A stretch of 64,000 bases of DNA from Bryopsis sp. KO-2023 (GCA_030272585.1 BSYQ01000006.1:3311001-3375000); one strand, 5' to 3'. Numbered from the stretch's first letter, positions 51,103-63,219 are shown. The notes: generated by a model from the sequence alone, not told the origin. Made by a program: numbers and translations.

Positions 51103-54100
51103 CAGAAACAGAAACAGAAATTACATGTTGCGAAGGGCAAATCCGCCCTGTTGCAACCACATACAATGTCTCAGCCATGTCCAAAAGTCCACAGAAGATG
51201 AAGTCTCCAATAAAACCCCAATACAATCAACGAGAGACCCATCACTAGGTTATTAATGTATCAGAAAGTATTGCCAAAAACGTTCCCAAGAAAAAGAAAC
51301 CTGGAACACCAAGCAACAACCAAAAGGAGAGCGAAAATTACTGTCAAACGCCCACCACAAACGACCAACAAACGAAATCAAACAAACAAACACAAAACAA
51401 ACGAATAAAAACCACGTCACGGCTGAGCGTTAAGCCACTGAGAGCGAAAATCCAACGCCCGACGAAGGTAAACGGCCACCCGATACTGACCCGGCAAATT
51501 GAATAAACGACGCAACGAACACCTCGATTCAGCCACAACCGATCCCGCACGCAAACCAGAATACAACGGACAAAAGAAAAGAAAATGCCGCTCGTTCTCA
51601 GCCGTCCTGTCGCCTTGCGACAAACAATAAGGACAGAAACGCTCGTGCAAAGGCACGTCCCTCCGTTGCAGATCCGCCACATCGATCTCCAAACCGTGCA
51701 AACGCGCACGAAAACGCACCCACACCGTCCGCAGCCCGATGTCTTCGAAAGACGACAGCGCCCGCGAGTATCCAAACACCGGCTTGAACACGTTGTAAAA
51801 CGCCACGATTCGAGGATGTCCCGAACGAAGACGAGCCACGATGTCCGCCTTATACGCCGCAGTCCACGACGCAAGATCCACCTCTGCAGAACCATCGAAG
51901 CCAGGAGCGAATCGACGCACCATGTCCTTGAACAGTACCCACCAAGAGCGCTGAGAAACCGTGGCCTCCGATCGAAGCCAAACGATCAACTGACGAGCCG
52001 GATGGTCCACAGGCAAAGTCACCATGCGATTCCAGAATCGCACCGCGTTCTTGTTGAAGTAATAAAGGATCGGCAGAGCGCCCATCTCCAGGTACACAAC
52101 GTTACGAAGAGTCCTCACGGGCAGCCGCAACACCCGCTTCAGAAAACGAACCTGCAAACCGTTGAACGCATCCTTGTGCGCCCGAGTCAAGAAAAAGCAC
52201 CACACCGGTGCCGCATACTGAACCTTCCCCAAAACATACATGCGAAACAAAGCCAGAAGCGTCTTCGGATCGCGAAGCCCCAGATCCCCGGATCGAGCCA
52301 ACAAACGCCCCACCGCCGCCTGTCCGTTTTGCAGAGTTCTGTCGATATGATCCCCAAACACATTCACGTTACCCGGACCATCCTTGAACAAAACGCCCAG
52401 ATATTTCATCGTAGATTGCAACTCCACATCCACTCCGTTGAGAGACACAGTCGAGAGCCCCCGCGCATTCACTACCATCCCTTCCGTCTTCTCCAGATTC
52501 GTCTTCACTCCCCAGTCGCGCTCATACTGCCCCAGCACGTCGCCAACAGCCGAGACATCCTCCACCGACGAGCACGGCACCAGCGTGTCGTCCGCAAAGA
52601 TGAGCGCCACAATGATCGCCAAGCCCAAAATAATGTGGCTGACCTGCGCCCCCTCCAGCAGCCGCGGAAGATTGTCATGGTATAACGTGAAGAGCAACGG
52701 ACTGAACGGACAGCCCTGACGAACGCCCCTGCCGATTCCAAACGGCGCCGTGCACCCCTTGGTCCCACGAACCACCGCCGTGGAGTTCTCGTACATGAAC
52801 TTCAGGAGAACGAAAAAAGGAGCAGCCAGACCCAACCGCCGCAAGTGCAACCACAACCGCGAATGGCTAACGCTGTCGTACGCCTTCTCCAAATCCAGCG
52901 AGAGCAAAATCAGCAAAGCACCAGATCGCCGCGCCTTGTACAGCAAACCCCAAGTCACGAAAATCCACGTCGTCGTCTCGCAACCACGCCTGAATCCAGC
53001 TTGAGAGAGGTGTCGAATCGGATCCAGAAGAGGGGCCAACCGCTCCATCAACAAGTACACAAACACTTTGTACCATAAGGTACAAAGCATAATGGGCCGG
53101 TACCGGAACGGGTCCCCCTTAGAACCACGCCGCTTCCAGATGGGCCTGATGACGCCCAGAAGCCACCGTCGCGGCACGCGACGCTCAGCAAGACACCTGT
53201 TGAACATGGCCACCAGCAGCGGCCGCCAAGCGTCCGCCAAGCCTTGTCCCTTAAAGAAGGCAGGAGTCCACGAATCGGCGCCCCCACAGGTACGCAAATG
53301 CAGACGCCCCAAAGCCGCCGCCACCTCGAATTCCGTAAAAGGTTCCACCAACGACGGATGAGACAAGCAATCTTCGTGAATCGAAACCCGAGGTGCCGGA
53401 TCATCCCCATCCAGACCACGTTCCGCGAAGAAGTCCGCAAAATAACGTTCCCAAACAGCCACATCCACACCATCAGACGCACGCTGACCCTTCGGAAACA
53501 GAGCACGATGAAACGCCCGAGAATCACTCGTGAACAGAGCCTGCATCCTGTCGCCATAAGAACGATCAAACTCCCTGCGCGCCCGCCTCAACACCGCATA
53601 GTACCGATTGCGTAGATTCCGTGCCGATTGAGCTAGCACGACGTCCGAACGCCGACGATGATGTGCACGCCATGCAACACGATACGCTCTGTAGGCCAAC
53701 ACACACGCCTCCGAATACCACGGCTGTCGCGCAAGACGTCGTCGTGGGCGAGAAGGAGGAAGCCACTCCAAGCGATGCTCCACAACATCCGAGACCACAG
53801 AACCCATCGCATCCACCGATGGCGCATCTTCGATTTCAGCCAGCAACGAAGCTCTATGAACAGAAAGAAACGAGGCCAACCTGTCTTGCTCGCGAGCCCC
53901 CAAACGAAAACGCCCTGCATTCACCTGCGGATTCCACTCCTGACGGAACGACAAACTTAGAACAACAGGCATGTGATCCGACGCAATCGTCTCCGGACAC
54001 ACACGCAAAGAATCAGCAAATGCAAACAGCCCCGGCGATCCCAAAACGTAATCAATCAACTGCAAACCACCCGTAGAGCCCAAACGAAACGTGGGCAAGC

Positions 54101-54182
54101 CCTGAGCGTCGCCCGAAACACGACCGTTGAAAATCCTGAGATAATTTTCTGAGCACAAACGAAGCAAAAGCCGACCATGGGT
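51103..54182 (-). mobile_element. LINE-C copy 1 (minus), 5'-truncated
   Basis: Its (TTTCTG)n tail is at 51103-51121 on the minus strand and its 5' truncation is at 54182 inside the endonuclease domain. Flanked by the 10-bp duplication TTTGTCGCAA. Inserted antisense in a resident LINE-C copy. Confidence 0.85.
51417..54180 (-). CDS. LINE-C ORF2 fragment: endonuclease C-terminus, RT, CCHC knuckle
   Basis: About 920 residues open without stops. Begins near LRLCSENYLRIFNGRVSGD and the SDHMPVV motif of the endonuclease (the first half is missing). RT shows LLSLDLEKAYDSVSHSRLW, GRGVRQGCPFSPLLFTLYHD and LIFADDTLVP. The C-terminal knuckle is FCPYCLSQ...ERHFLFFCPLY. The frame continues to 54308, but those extra codons are antisense host LINE-C sequence and not part of this protein. 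Over its sequence it is clearly related to LINE-B. Confidence 0.88.
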
Positions 54183-54468
54183 TTTGTCGCAAGGCAACAG
54201 AACGGCTGAGAACGAGCGGCATTTTCTTTTCTTTTGTCCGTTGTATTCTGGTTTGCGTGCGGGATCGGTGGTGGCTGAATCGGGGTGTTCGTTGCGTCGT
54301 TTATTCAATTTGCCGGGTCAGTATCGGGTGGCCGTTTACCTTCGTCGGGCGTTGGATTTTCGCTCTCAGTGGCTTGAGGCTCAGCCGTGACGTGGTTTTT
54401 ATTCGTTTGTTTTGTGTTTGTTTGTTTGGTTTCGTTTGTTGGTCGTTTGTGGTGGGCGTTTGACAGTA

Positions 54469-54707
54469 ACAAGGAAACAAGGATTACAAGTTGCGTAGGG
54501 CAAACCGCCCTGTTGCAACGACATACATGAGTGAATCGTGTCCCAACGTTCGAAGCAAGGCAAAAGCCTCTGAATGTAATCAACTCCTAAATGAACAAAA
54601 ATCTCCTAAAACAAAAAAGTTCCAACGTCTCTGAAACCATAAATCCCCAATCGAAACTCAAGAAAGAGCCCAAACGTCAAAACATAAAACCAAACACAAG
54701 AATCGGT
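54469..54707 (-). mobile_element. LINE-B 3' fragment inserted in LINE-C
   Basis: Antisense LINE-B 3' UTR end (tail ACAAGGAAACAAGGATTACAA at the left) flanked by the 12-bp duplication CGTTTGACAGTA at 54457-54468 and 54708-54719. Confidence 0.9.
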
Positions 54708-54965
54708 CGTTTGACAGTAGTTTTCGCTCTCCTTTTGGTTGTTGCTTGGTGTTCCAGGTTTCTTTTTCTTGGGAACGTTTTTGGCAATACTTTCTGATAC
54801 ATTAATAACCTAGTGATGGGTCTCTCGTTGATTGTATTGGGGTTTTATTGGAGACTTCATCTTCTGTGGACTTTTGGACATGGCTGAGACATTGTATGTG
54901 GTTGCAACAGGGCGGATTTGCCCTTCGCAACATGTAATTTCTGTTTCTGTTTCTGTTTCTGTTTC

Positions 54966-55996
54966 CTTGTGTTGGTTCGGGAGGTCCCGCACCCTGTTGA
55001 GGGGGAGGAACCTGGGGTACCCGAAACTGAATCCCTTCCATCTGTGTCTCATTCAAGTGAGTTGAAAAACTTGTTGAATGAATATGAGGATAGATTTGCG
55101 GATGAGTTGGCTGAATGTCCACCCGCTCGTGAAGAGGATGCAGCGATCGATCTTTTTCCTGGAGCGAAACCGGTTCATAGACCTATCTTTCGGTATACGC
55201 CAGAGGAAAGAAAAGAGATCGAGGAGCAAATCGCTGACATGTTGAAAAAGGGTTTGGTGAAACCAAGTTGTAGTCCATGGGGAGCACCTATCTTGTTTGT
55301 GCCCAAACCTGATGGTTCCCGGCGCATGTGCGTTGACTATAGAGGGTTGAACAAACTCACGATCAGGAATCAATATCCTCTACCAAGGATAGATGATCTC
55401 CTTGATCAGTTGCAAGGTGCGAAGTTCTTTTCGGCCTTGGACTTGAAAGCAGGGTACTGGCAACTTCGGGTGAAGGAACCAGACCAACCGAAGACTGCTT
55501 TCAAGACCCCGTTTGGTCTGTATGAATATCGGGTGTTGCCGATGGGTTTGTGCAACGCACCGGCGATATTTCAGACTTGGATGAATCGGGTGTTCACTGG
55601 TATGATTGGGAAGTCGGTCCTGATATACTTGGATGATATACTCGTATTCAGCAAAACCCCCGGGGAGCATGTGCAACATTTACGAGCCGTGATGGAACGG
55701 TTGCGTGAGCACAAGGTCTTTCTTAAGAAGTCAAAGTGTGATTTCTTTAAGAATGAGCTCCATTATCTTGGTTTTGTGGTAAACCGAGACGGTATTACGG
55801 TGGATACTCGTAAGACTGCAAAGGTGTTCGAATGGCCTGTCCCGAAGGATGTAAGTGAGTTACGTTCTTTCCTTGGGCTGTCGAATTATTTTCGGAGGTT
55901 TGTGCAAGGGTACAGCAAGCTTGTTGCCCCACTCACTAACTTGCTTAGGAAGGGCAAGGAGTGGAGATGGACTGAGGATTGTCAAAAGGCATTCAA
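54966..55996 (+). pseudogene. Ty3/gypsy pol fragment: reverse transcriptase
   Basis: About 343 in-frame residues: NLLNEYEDRFADEL, VHRPIFRYTPEERKEI, WGAPILFVPKPDGSRRMCVD, FFSALDLKAGYWQLRV, TPFGLYEYRVLPMGLCNAPA, active site YLDDILVFSKT, and the connection start (LRSFLGLSNYFRRFVQGYSK). It stops at CQKAFK where a LINE-C tail begins. Protease, RNase H and integrase are not seen. Truncated on both sides by LINE-C ends that face each other. Confidence 0.88.
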
Positions 55997-57545
55997 ACAG
56001 AAACAGAAACAGAAATTACATGTTGCGAAGGGCAAATCCGCCCTGTTGCAACCACATACAATGTCTCAGCCATGTCCAAAAGTCCACAGAAGATGAAGTC
56101 TCCAATAAAACCCCAATACAATCAACGAGAGACCCATCACTAGGTTAGTAATGTATCAGAAAGTATTGCCAAAAACGTTCCCAAGAAAAAGAAACCTGGA
56201 ACACCAAGCAACAACCAAAAGGAGAGCGAAAACTACTGTCAAACGCCCACCACAAACGACCAACAAACGAAAACAAGGAAACAAGGAAACAAGGATTACA
56301 AGTTGCGTAGGGCAAACCGCCCTGTTGCAACGACATACATGAGTGAATCGTGTCCCAACGTTCGAAGCAAGGCAAAAGCCTCTGAATGTAATCAACTCCT
56401 AAATGAACAAAATCTCCTAAAACAAAAATGTTCCAACGTCTCTGAAACCAGAAATCCCCAATCGAAACTCAAGAAAGAGCCCAAACGTGAAAACATAAAA
56501 CCAAACACAAGAATCGGTCGCTTCCAACTCAGAAACCCAGAGCGAGCGCCCAACAAACAAAGCAAACAACAAAGAACACCAACTTCCCCATCAAACGAAA
56601 ACCAAACAAACAAACACAAAACAAACGAATAAAAACCACGTCACAGCTGAGCCTCAAGCCACTGAGAGCGAAAATCCAACGCCCGACGAAGGTAAACGGC
56701 CACCCGATACTGACCCGGCAAATTGAATAAACGACGCAACGAACACCCCGATTCAGCCACCACCGATCCCGCACGCAAACCAGAATACAACGGACAAAAG
56801 AAAAGAAAATGCCGCTCGTTCTCAGCCGTCCTGTCGCCTTGCGACAAACAATAAGGACAGAAACGCTCGTGCAAAGGCACGTCCCTCCGTTGCAGATCCG
56901 CCACATCGATCTCCAAACCGTGCAAACGCGCACGAAAACGCACCCACACTGTTCGCAGCCCGATGTCTTCGAAAGACGACAGCGCCCGCGAGTATCCAAA
57001 CACCGGCTTGAACACGTTGTAAAACGCCACGATTCGAGGATGTCCCGAACGAAGACGAGCCACGATGTCCGCCTTATACGCCGCAGTCCACGACGCAAGA
57101 TCCACCTCTGCAGAACCATCGAAGCCAGGAGCGAATCGACGCACCATGTCCTTGAACAGTACCCACCAAGAGCGCTGAGAAACCGTGGCCTCCGATTGAA
57201 GCCAAACGATCAACTGACGAGCCGGATGGTCCACAGGAAGAGTCATCATACGATTCCAGAACCGCACCGCGTTCTTGTTGAAATAGTAAAGGATCGGCAG
57301 AGCGCCCATCTCCAAATACACAACGTTCCGAAGAGTCCTCACGGGCAGCCGCAACACCCGCTTCAGAAAACGAACCTGCAAACCGTTGAACGCATCCTTG
57401 TGCGCCCGAGTCAAGAAAAAGCACCACACCGGCGCCGCATACTGAACCTTTCCCAAAACATACATGCGAAACAAAGCCAGAAGCGTCTTCGGATCGCGAA
57501 GCCCCAGATCCCCGGATCGAGCCAACAAACGCCCCACCGCCGCGT
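55997..57545 (-). mobile_element. LINE-C copy 2 (minus), 5'-truncated and interrupted
   Basis: 3' tail (CAGAAACAGAAACAGAAA on the plus strand) at 55997, coding C-terminus from 57545 down to 56641 (about 300 residues: SGDLGLRDPKTLLALFRMYV to the CCHC knuckle). The 3' UTR is split by a LINE-B fragment at 56275-56591. Nearly identical to copy 1. The 5' end abuts the start of a LINE-B copy. Confidence 0.85.
56275..56591 (-). mobile_element. LINE-B 3' fragment inserted in LINE-C copy 2
   Basis: Antisense LINE-B 3' end with tail repeats AAACAAGG at the left, flanked by CAAACGAAAAC at 56264-56274 and 56592-56602 (11 bp). LINE-B itself has CAAACGAAAC at this point, so part of the match may be microhomology. 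Confidence 0.85.
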
Positions 57546-57569
57546 TCCTCGGGGCTGGCACAATATATA

Positions 57570-60500
57570 TTCCTTCGTCTCGGAACGTGGAATCTTCGGT
57601 CGGCAACTGTGGGGAAGATGGCCTGTTTGATTGAATTGCTAGATAGAATCGATGTTTTGGTTTTGCAGGAGATTGGGGATACTGGGTTGCTTTCAAACTT
57701 GCCTCATTTTACGGCACATTTTTTGGAGAGGGATGCACGTAGACGATCGGGGGGGGTGGCTGTCTTGGTCCGCAATACTGTTGAGGCGCACGTTTCTTTT
57801 TTGCAAGACGCCTATATTGGTAGTTCTGTGATTGCTTTTTCTTTGGTTTTTGGTTCGTTTTCTTTGACCGTTTTTGGTGTTTATCTGCCTAGTCCGAGTT
57901 CTTCTTACTCCGATCAGAGTGTTTGGGACGATTTGGAGTCGGCTGTTTTGTCACGTCGTTCTGGAAACGTTGTTTTGCTTGGGGATTTCAATGGGCATAC
58001 GGGCACCGAGGTGGACGGGGAGGATGTTGGGTTTCAGGAGAGATCCAATTGTGATCACTCTGCTGTTAGTTGGAATGGTCGTCGTCTCTTGTCTTTGTGT
58101 CAGGCTGCTGGTGTGCGTATTTTCAATGGCCGTGTTCGTGGGGATTTGATTGGGGAGTGTACGTTTCGGCAACAGGGTGTTTGGAGTCTTTTGGACTATG
58201 TCGTGGGCAGTGAGTCTATTTTGTCGGATTGGGACGTTTCTTTGTTTGTGGAGCCCGATCCGCCGTTGCACATTTCGGATCACAGGGCTGTTGTTTTGAC
58301 TGTTGCGTTTTCTCAGGTGTGGGATCAGGCTGTGGATCGTGGAAGGTATCGTATGGCGGCACGGGATCAGCAGCGATTGGCTCGGTTTTTGCGATGCAAT
58401 CGTGATTCTTTGCTTTCAGGAATCGATTCGGGAGCATCGGTGGATTGTGTTGCTCGTTCGGTTTCGGCTGTGGTGACTACCCAGTTGGTGAAGCGCTCTT
58501 CATCTGTTCCAGCTCGGCGCGTTTCTCGGCAGCCTTGGTATAATCAGGCGTGTATCGATGCTTTGCGTGAGTACCGGCGTGCTTGGAGGGCATATTAAGG
58601 ATACAAGGATACAAGGATTACAAGTTGCGTAGGGCAAACCGCCCTGTTGCAACGACATACATGAGTGAATCGTGTCCCAACGTTCGAAGCAAGGCAAAAG
58701 CCTCTGAATGTAATCAACTCCTAAATGAACAAAACATGCGGCGACCCGAATCGCCTGATCTGGCTGTTGATGCGAGGAGATTGAGGAATCGCTATTTTGC
58801 TGTTTTGGCTCGAGAGAAGCGTCAGTTCGACCTGGGATATGGTGACTATATGCAGCGCCTCTTCAAGGAGGATTCCAAACGTTTTCACTCCACTTTGTTT
58901 CCGAGGCAGAAGCGTGCTTCTGATGCTGTAACTTTGGACGATTGGCACAAGCACTTTACGGAGTTTTTCGAGGCCTCCTCTCTTGATACGGATGATCCAG
59001 AGCCTCATGTTGATATCAGGAGCGATGTGTTGGGACGTGACGACCTTGTGACGCCTTTTACTGACGTGGAGGTCAAGCAGGCGGTGAGAAAGTTGAAACT
59101 GGGGACGTGTGCTGGTGCGGATTCGTGGACGCCGGCGTTCTTCAAGGGACAGGGGTTGCAGGAGGCTTGGCTTCCGTTGCTGCTCGCTCTCTTTAATCGA
59201 TGCCTTCGCGAGAGACGTGTTCCTCGGAGCTGGCTGTTTGGTATGGTGCGCCCCATTTACAAGAACCGTGGACATCGTTCGGATCCCATTCGTTATCGTC
59301 CGATCATGCTCTGTACGGTGTGGTACAAACTGTTTGTTTATACGTTGATGGAGCGCGTCGCACCTGTGTTGGACCCTGTTCGTCATCCCACTCAGGCCGG
59401 TTTTCGGAGGGGCTGTGAAACGGTGACTTGGATTTTGCTGGCGTGGGGTCTCATTTTCTGGGCGAAGAAGACTGGGAACTTGTTGTTTTTGCTGTCGATG
59501 GATTTGGCGAAAGCTTACGACAGTGTGCATCACGATCGCTTGTGGTTGCACTTGCGACGTATGGGCCTGCATCCTTGGCTGATTGAACTTGTGAGGTACA
59601 TGTATCAGAACTCCTCGGCGGTGGTTAGGGGGACTCGTGGCTGTTCGCGCTCGTTTGAGATGCGCCGTGGTGTGCGACAAGGCTGCCCTTTCAGTCCTCT
59701 GTTGTATACTTGTTACCATGATACCTTTCCTCTTCTCTTGGAGCGACTGGACTTGGAACGAGTTGTTTTTGACCTGGTGAAGATCGTCGCGATGATCTTT
59801 GCGGACGACACTCTGGTGCCTTTGCGTGATGAGGAAGGTGTGCAGGCGGTGGGCGACTTGACGCTTCGGTTTGAGCAAGACTGGCATATCAAGACGAACC
59901 ATGAGAAGACGGAGGTGCTTGCGGTGAACCCGGGGTCGCGTACTTCGGTTTCGTTTGGTGGACACGATGTGCCGTTGCAGCGCACGCTCAAGTATTTGGG
60001 TGTGGTGTTTTACGATGGGCCTGGGGACGTCAACGTGTTTCGGGAGCATATTTCAAAGGTGTTGTGTGCGGGCAACGTGGCTGTTGGGCGTTTGCGTGCG
60101 AGGGCGTTTGAGATCGGTTTGAGGGATCCACGGACTCTGGTGGCTCTCTTCAAGATGTACGTTTTGGGGAAGGTGCAGTATGCTGCGCCGGTTTGGGTGT
60201 TCTTTCTGACTCAGCAGCACAAGCGGGAGCTGAACGATCTGTTGGTGCGTTACCTAAAATCGGTGCTACGTCTTCCGACGAGGGCGCTGAAGAATTTCGT
60301 GTATTTGGAGTGTGGTGTTTTGCCGGTCACGTTTTATTTGTACCGGAACGCGTTGAAGTTTTGGAATCGCCTGATGCAATTGCCGGCGACGCATCCCACG
60401 CGGGCGATGCTGTTCTGGTTGCGTGGTCAGCCGGATTCTCGGCGTTCTTGGTGGGTTCAGTTTCGTGATATGGTGAGACGCTTTGTTCCACAGTTCGATG

Positions 60501-60976
60501 GGTTTGTGGAGGTGGACGTGGCGACCTGGGCGCGTGCCTATAAGGCAGATATTGTGGGTCAATTGCGTTCCCGACATCCGCGTATCGTGGCGTATTATAA
60601 TCGGTTCAAACCGACGTTTTGTTACACGAACGCGTTGTCTTCTTTTACGGATTTGGGTTTGCGTACGACTTGGGTGCGTTTTCGGGCTCGTCTTCACGGT
60701 TTGGAGATCGATGCTGTGGACTTGAGTGATAGAGACGTGCCTTTGAACGAGAGGTATTGTCCGTTTTGTTTGGCCGCTGGGGTTTCGACGCCTGAAAACG
60801 AGGTGCATTTTCTTTTTGCTTGTCCGCTTTATGTGCGGTTGCGTGTGAACTCGGTCGTGGAAGAGAGTCGTGGCTCTCTATTTCGTTTGTTTAATTGTCC
60901 GGGGCAGGTTCGTGTGGCTGTTTATATTCGCCGGGCGCTCGCCTTGCGTAGGGAGTGGTTGGACGCTCGTTCGTAG
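57570..60976 (+). pseudogene. LINE-B ORF2: AP-endonuclease and RT, disrupted
   Basis: Endonuclease motifs: LGTWNLRSATVG, VLVLQEIGDTG, VVLLGDFNGHTG and the HISDHRAVV box. RT motifs: FLLSMDLAKAYDSVHHDRLW, RRGVRQGCPFSPLLYTCYHD and MIFADDTLVPL. Knuckle: YCPFCLAAG...EVHFLFACPLY. Stop TAG at 60974-60976. Between residues WRA and MRRPESPDLAVDAR an antisense LINE-B 3' fragment breaks the frame with a stop. The closely related LINE-C runs straight through this point (WRAHHRRRSD), which shows exactly where the interruption sits. Confidence 0.88.
58599..58733 (-). mobile_element. LINE-B 3' fragment inserted antisense in LINE-B
   Basis: 135 bp: GGATACAAGGATACAAGG tail, TTACAAG, the hairpin, and 3' UTR to CTAAATGAACAAAA. 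Only a 2-3 base duplication (CA/CAT) is visible at the ends. Confidence 0.85.
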
Positions 60977-61291
60977 TGGGCTTGTAGCGACTGGTGGTGT
61001 TTGTTTTTCGTTGTTCTGGATGTTTCGTTTGATGGGGAAGTTGGTGTTCTTCGTTGTTTGCTTTGTTTGTTGGGCGCTCGCTCCGGGTTTCTGAGTTGGA
61101 AGCGACCGATTCTTGTGTTTGGTTTTATGTTTTGACGTTTGGGCTCTTTCTTGAGTTTCGATTGGGGATTTCTGGTTTCAGAGACGTTGGAACTTTTTTG
61201 TTTTAGGAGATTTTGTTCATTTAGGAGTTGATTACATTCAGAGGCTTTTGCCTTGCTTCGAACGTTGGGACACGATTCACTCATGTATGTC

Positions 61292-61357
61292 GTTGCAACA
61301 GGGCGGTTTGCCCTACGCAACTTGTAATCCTTGTATCCTTGTATCCTTGTATCCTGT
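61292..61357 (+). promoter_or_regulatory. LINE-B 3'-terminal hairpin, TGTAAT box and tail
   Basis: GTTGC-AACAGGGC-GGTTT-GCCCT-AC-GCAAC forms a two-part stem, followed by TTGTAAT and (CCTTGTAT)n. The same structure with CATGTAAT and a TTTCTG tail ends LINE-C (54901-54965). Probably the RT recognition site. Confidence 0.65.
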
Positions 61358-63219
61358 CGATGGATTTGGCGAAAGCTTACGACAGTGTGCATCACGATCG
61401 CTTGTGGTTGCACTTGCGACGTATGGGCCTGCATCCGTGGCTGATTGAACTTGTGAGGTACATGTATCACAACTCCTCGGCGGTGGTTAGGGGGACTCGT
61501 GGCTGTTCGCGCTCGTTTGAGATGCGACGTGGTGTGCGACAAGGCTGCCCTTTCAGTCCTCTGTTGTATACCTGTTACCATGATAACTTTCCTCTTCTCT
61601 TGGAGCGACTGGACTTGGAACGAGTTGTTTTTGACCTGGTGAAGATCGTCGCGATGATCTTTGCGGACGACACTCTGGTGCCTTTGCGTGATGAGGAAGG
61701 TGTGCAGGCGGTGGGTGACTTGACGCTTCGGTTTGAGCAGGACTGGCATATCAAGACAAACCATGAGAAGACGGAGGTGCTTGCGGTGAACCCGGGGTCG
61801 CGTACTTCGGTTTCGTTTGGTGGACACGATGTGCCGTTGCAGCGCACGCTCAAGTATTTGGGTGTGGTGTTTTACGATGGGCCTGGGGACGTCAACGTGT
61901 TTCGGGAGCATATTTCAAAGGTGTTGTGTGCGGGCAACGTGGCTGTTGGGCGTTTGCGTGCGAGGGCGTTTGAGATCGGTTTGAGGGATCCACGGACTCT
62001 GGTGGATCTCTTCAAGATGTACGTTTTGGGGAAGGTGCAGTATGCTGCGCCGGTTTGGGTGTTCTTTCTGACTCAGCAGCACAAGCGGGAGCTGAACGAT
62101 CTGTTGGTGCGTTACTTAAAATCGGTGCTACGTCTTCCGACGAGGGCGCTGAAGAATTTCGTGTATTTGGAGTGTGGTGTTTTGCCGGTCACGTTTTATT
62201 TGTACCGGAACGCGTTGAAGTTTTGGAATCGCCTGATGCAATTGCCGGCGACGCATCCCACGCGGGCGATGCTGTTCTGGTTGCGTGGTCAGCCGGATTC
62301 TCGGCGTTCTTGGTGGGTTCAGTTTCGTGATATGGTGAGACGCTTTGTTCCACAGTTCGATGGGTTTGTGGAGGTGGACGTGGCGACCTGGGCGCGTGCC
62401 TATAAGGCAGATATTGTGGGTCAATTGCGTTCCCGACATCCGCGTATCGTGGCGTATTATAATCGGTTCAAACCGACGTTTTGTTACACGAACGCGTTGT
62501 CTTCTTTTACGGATTTGGGTTTGCGTACGACTTGGGTGCGTTTTCGGGCTCGTCTTCACGGTTTGGAGATCGATGCTGTGGACTTGAGTGATAGAGACGT
62601 GCCTTTGAACGAGAGGTATTGTCCGTTTTGTTTGGCCGCTGGGGTTTCGACGCCTGAAAACGAGGTGCATTTTCTTTTTGCTTGTCCGCTTTATGTGCGG
62701 TTGCGTGTGAACTCGGTCGTGGAAGAGAGTCGTGGCTCTCTATTTCGTTTGTTTAATTGTCCGGGGCAGGTTCGTGTGGCTGTTTATATTCGCCGGGCGC
62801 TCGCCTTGCGTAGGGAGTGGTTGGACGCTCGTTCGTAGTGGGCTTGTAGCGACTGGTGGTGTTTGTTTTTCGTTGTTCTGGATGTTTCGTTTGATGGGGA
62901 AGTTGGTGTTCTTCGTTGTTTGCTTTGTTTGTTGGGCGCTCGCTCCGGGTTTCTGAGTTGGAAGCGACCGATTCTTGTGTTTGGTTTTATGTTTTGACGT
63001 TTGGGCTCTTTCTTGAGTTTCGATTGGGGATTTCTGGTTTCAGAGACGTTGGAACTTTTTTGTTTTAGGAGATTTTGTTCATTTAGGAGTTGATTACATT
63101 CAGAGGCTTTTGCCTTGCTTCGAACGTTGGGACACGATTCACTCATGTATGTCGTTGCAACAGGGCGGTTTGCCCTACGCAACTTGTAATCCTTGTATCC
63201 TTGTATCCTTGTATCCTGT
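61358..63219 (+). mobile_element. LINE-B tandem unit 1 (RT half to 3' tail, 1862 bp)
   Basis: Begins at GTCGATGGATTTGGCGAAAG, inside the RT, directly after the (TTGTATCC)n tail of the previous copy, and ends with the same tail. The next unit begins at the same base, so the period is 1862 bp. An ATG at 61360 opens a frame of 492 codons (to 62838) covering RT motifs from MDLAKAYDS onward, with FADD and the knuckle intact. Confidence 0.88.
61360..62838 (+). pseudogene. Truncated LINE-B RT, tandem unit 1
   Basis: Open from MDLAKAYDSVHHDRLW to the TAG at 62836. It lacks the endonuclease and RT blocks 0-2, so it cannot be an active RT on its own. About ten base differences from the 57.5-61.3 kb copy fall in its first 750 bp (for example YMYHNSS for YMYQNSS, VDLFKMY for VALFKMY); the rest looks identical. 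Confidence 0.85.

Larger units (their letters stand above)
50973..54965 (+). mobile_element. LINE-C 3' copy (plus), split by two later insertions
   Basis: Pieces 50973-51102, 54193-54468 and about 54720-54965 together make the 3' end of a plus-strand LINE-C: coding C-terminus (LRTVWVRFRARLHGLEIDVA, FCPYCLSQ, then GNRTAENERHFLFFCPLYSG), 3' UTR, GTTGCAACAGGGCGG hairpin, CATGTAAT and a (TTTCTG)n tail. It is broken first by an antisense LINE-C copy (51103-54182; duplication TTTGTCGCAA at 51093-51102 and 54183-54192) and in its 3' UTR by an antisense LINE-B end. The right end abuts gypsy RT coding sequence. Confidence 0.8.
57546..61357 (+). mobile_element. LINE-B copy, nearly full ORF2, interrupted once
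   Basis: Contains the endonuclease from its first motif, the RT and the 3' end with hairpin, TGTAAT and (TTGTATCC)n tail. No ORF1 is seen upstream, where LINE-C copy 2 begins, so the 5' part is lost or this family has a single ORF. An antisense LINE-B 3' fragment interrupts the ORF at 58599-58733. Confidence 0.85.

Noticed and set aside
51585..52685. Plus-strand frame of 366 codons
   Set aside because: Antisense shadow of the LINE-C RT on the minus strand.
54181..54308. N-terminal 40-odd codons of the long minus-strand frame 51417-54308
   Set aside because: They are the antisense of the resident plus-strand LINE-C copy (54193-54390). The inserted LINE-C copy ends at 54182, so the long frame is chimeric by accident.
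58721..60049. Long minus-strand frame of 442 codons, and similar 329-codon frames at 60922-61911 and 62784-63773
   Set aside because: They are antisense shadows of LINE-B RT, basic and low in hydrophobic patterning, and repeat wherever the RT repeats.
61228..61359. N-terminal extension of a 536-codon frame reading through the LINE-B 3' UTR into the next RT
   Set aside because: This part is 3' UTR, hairpin and tail of the previous copy; the open frame across the tandem junction is coincidental.
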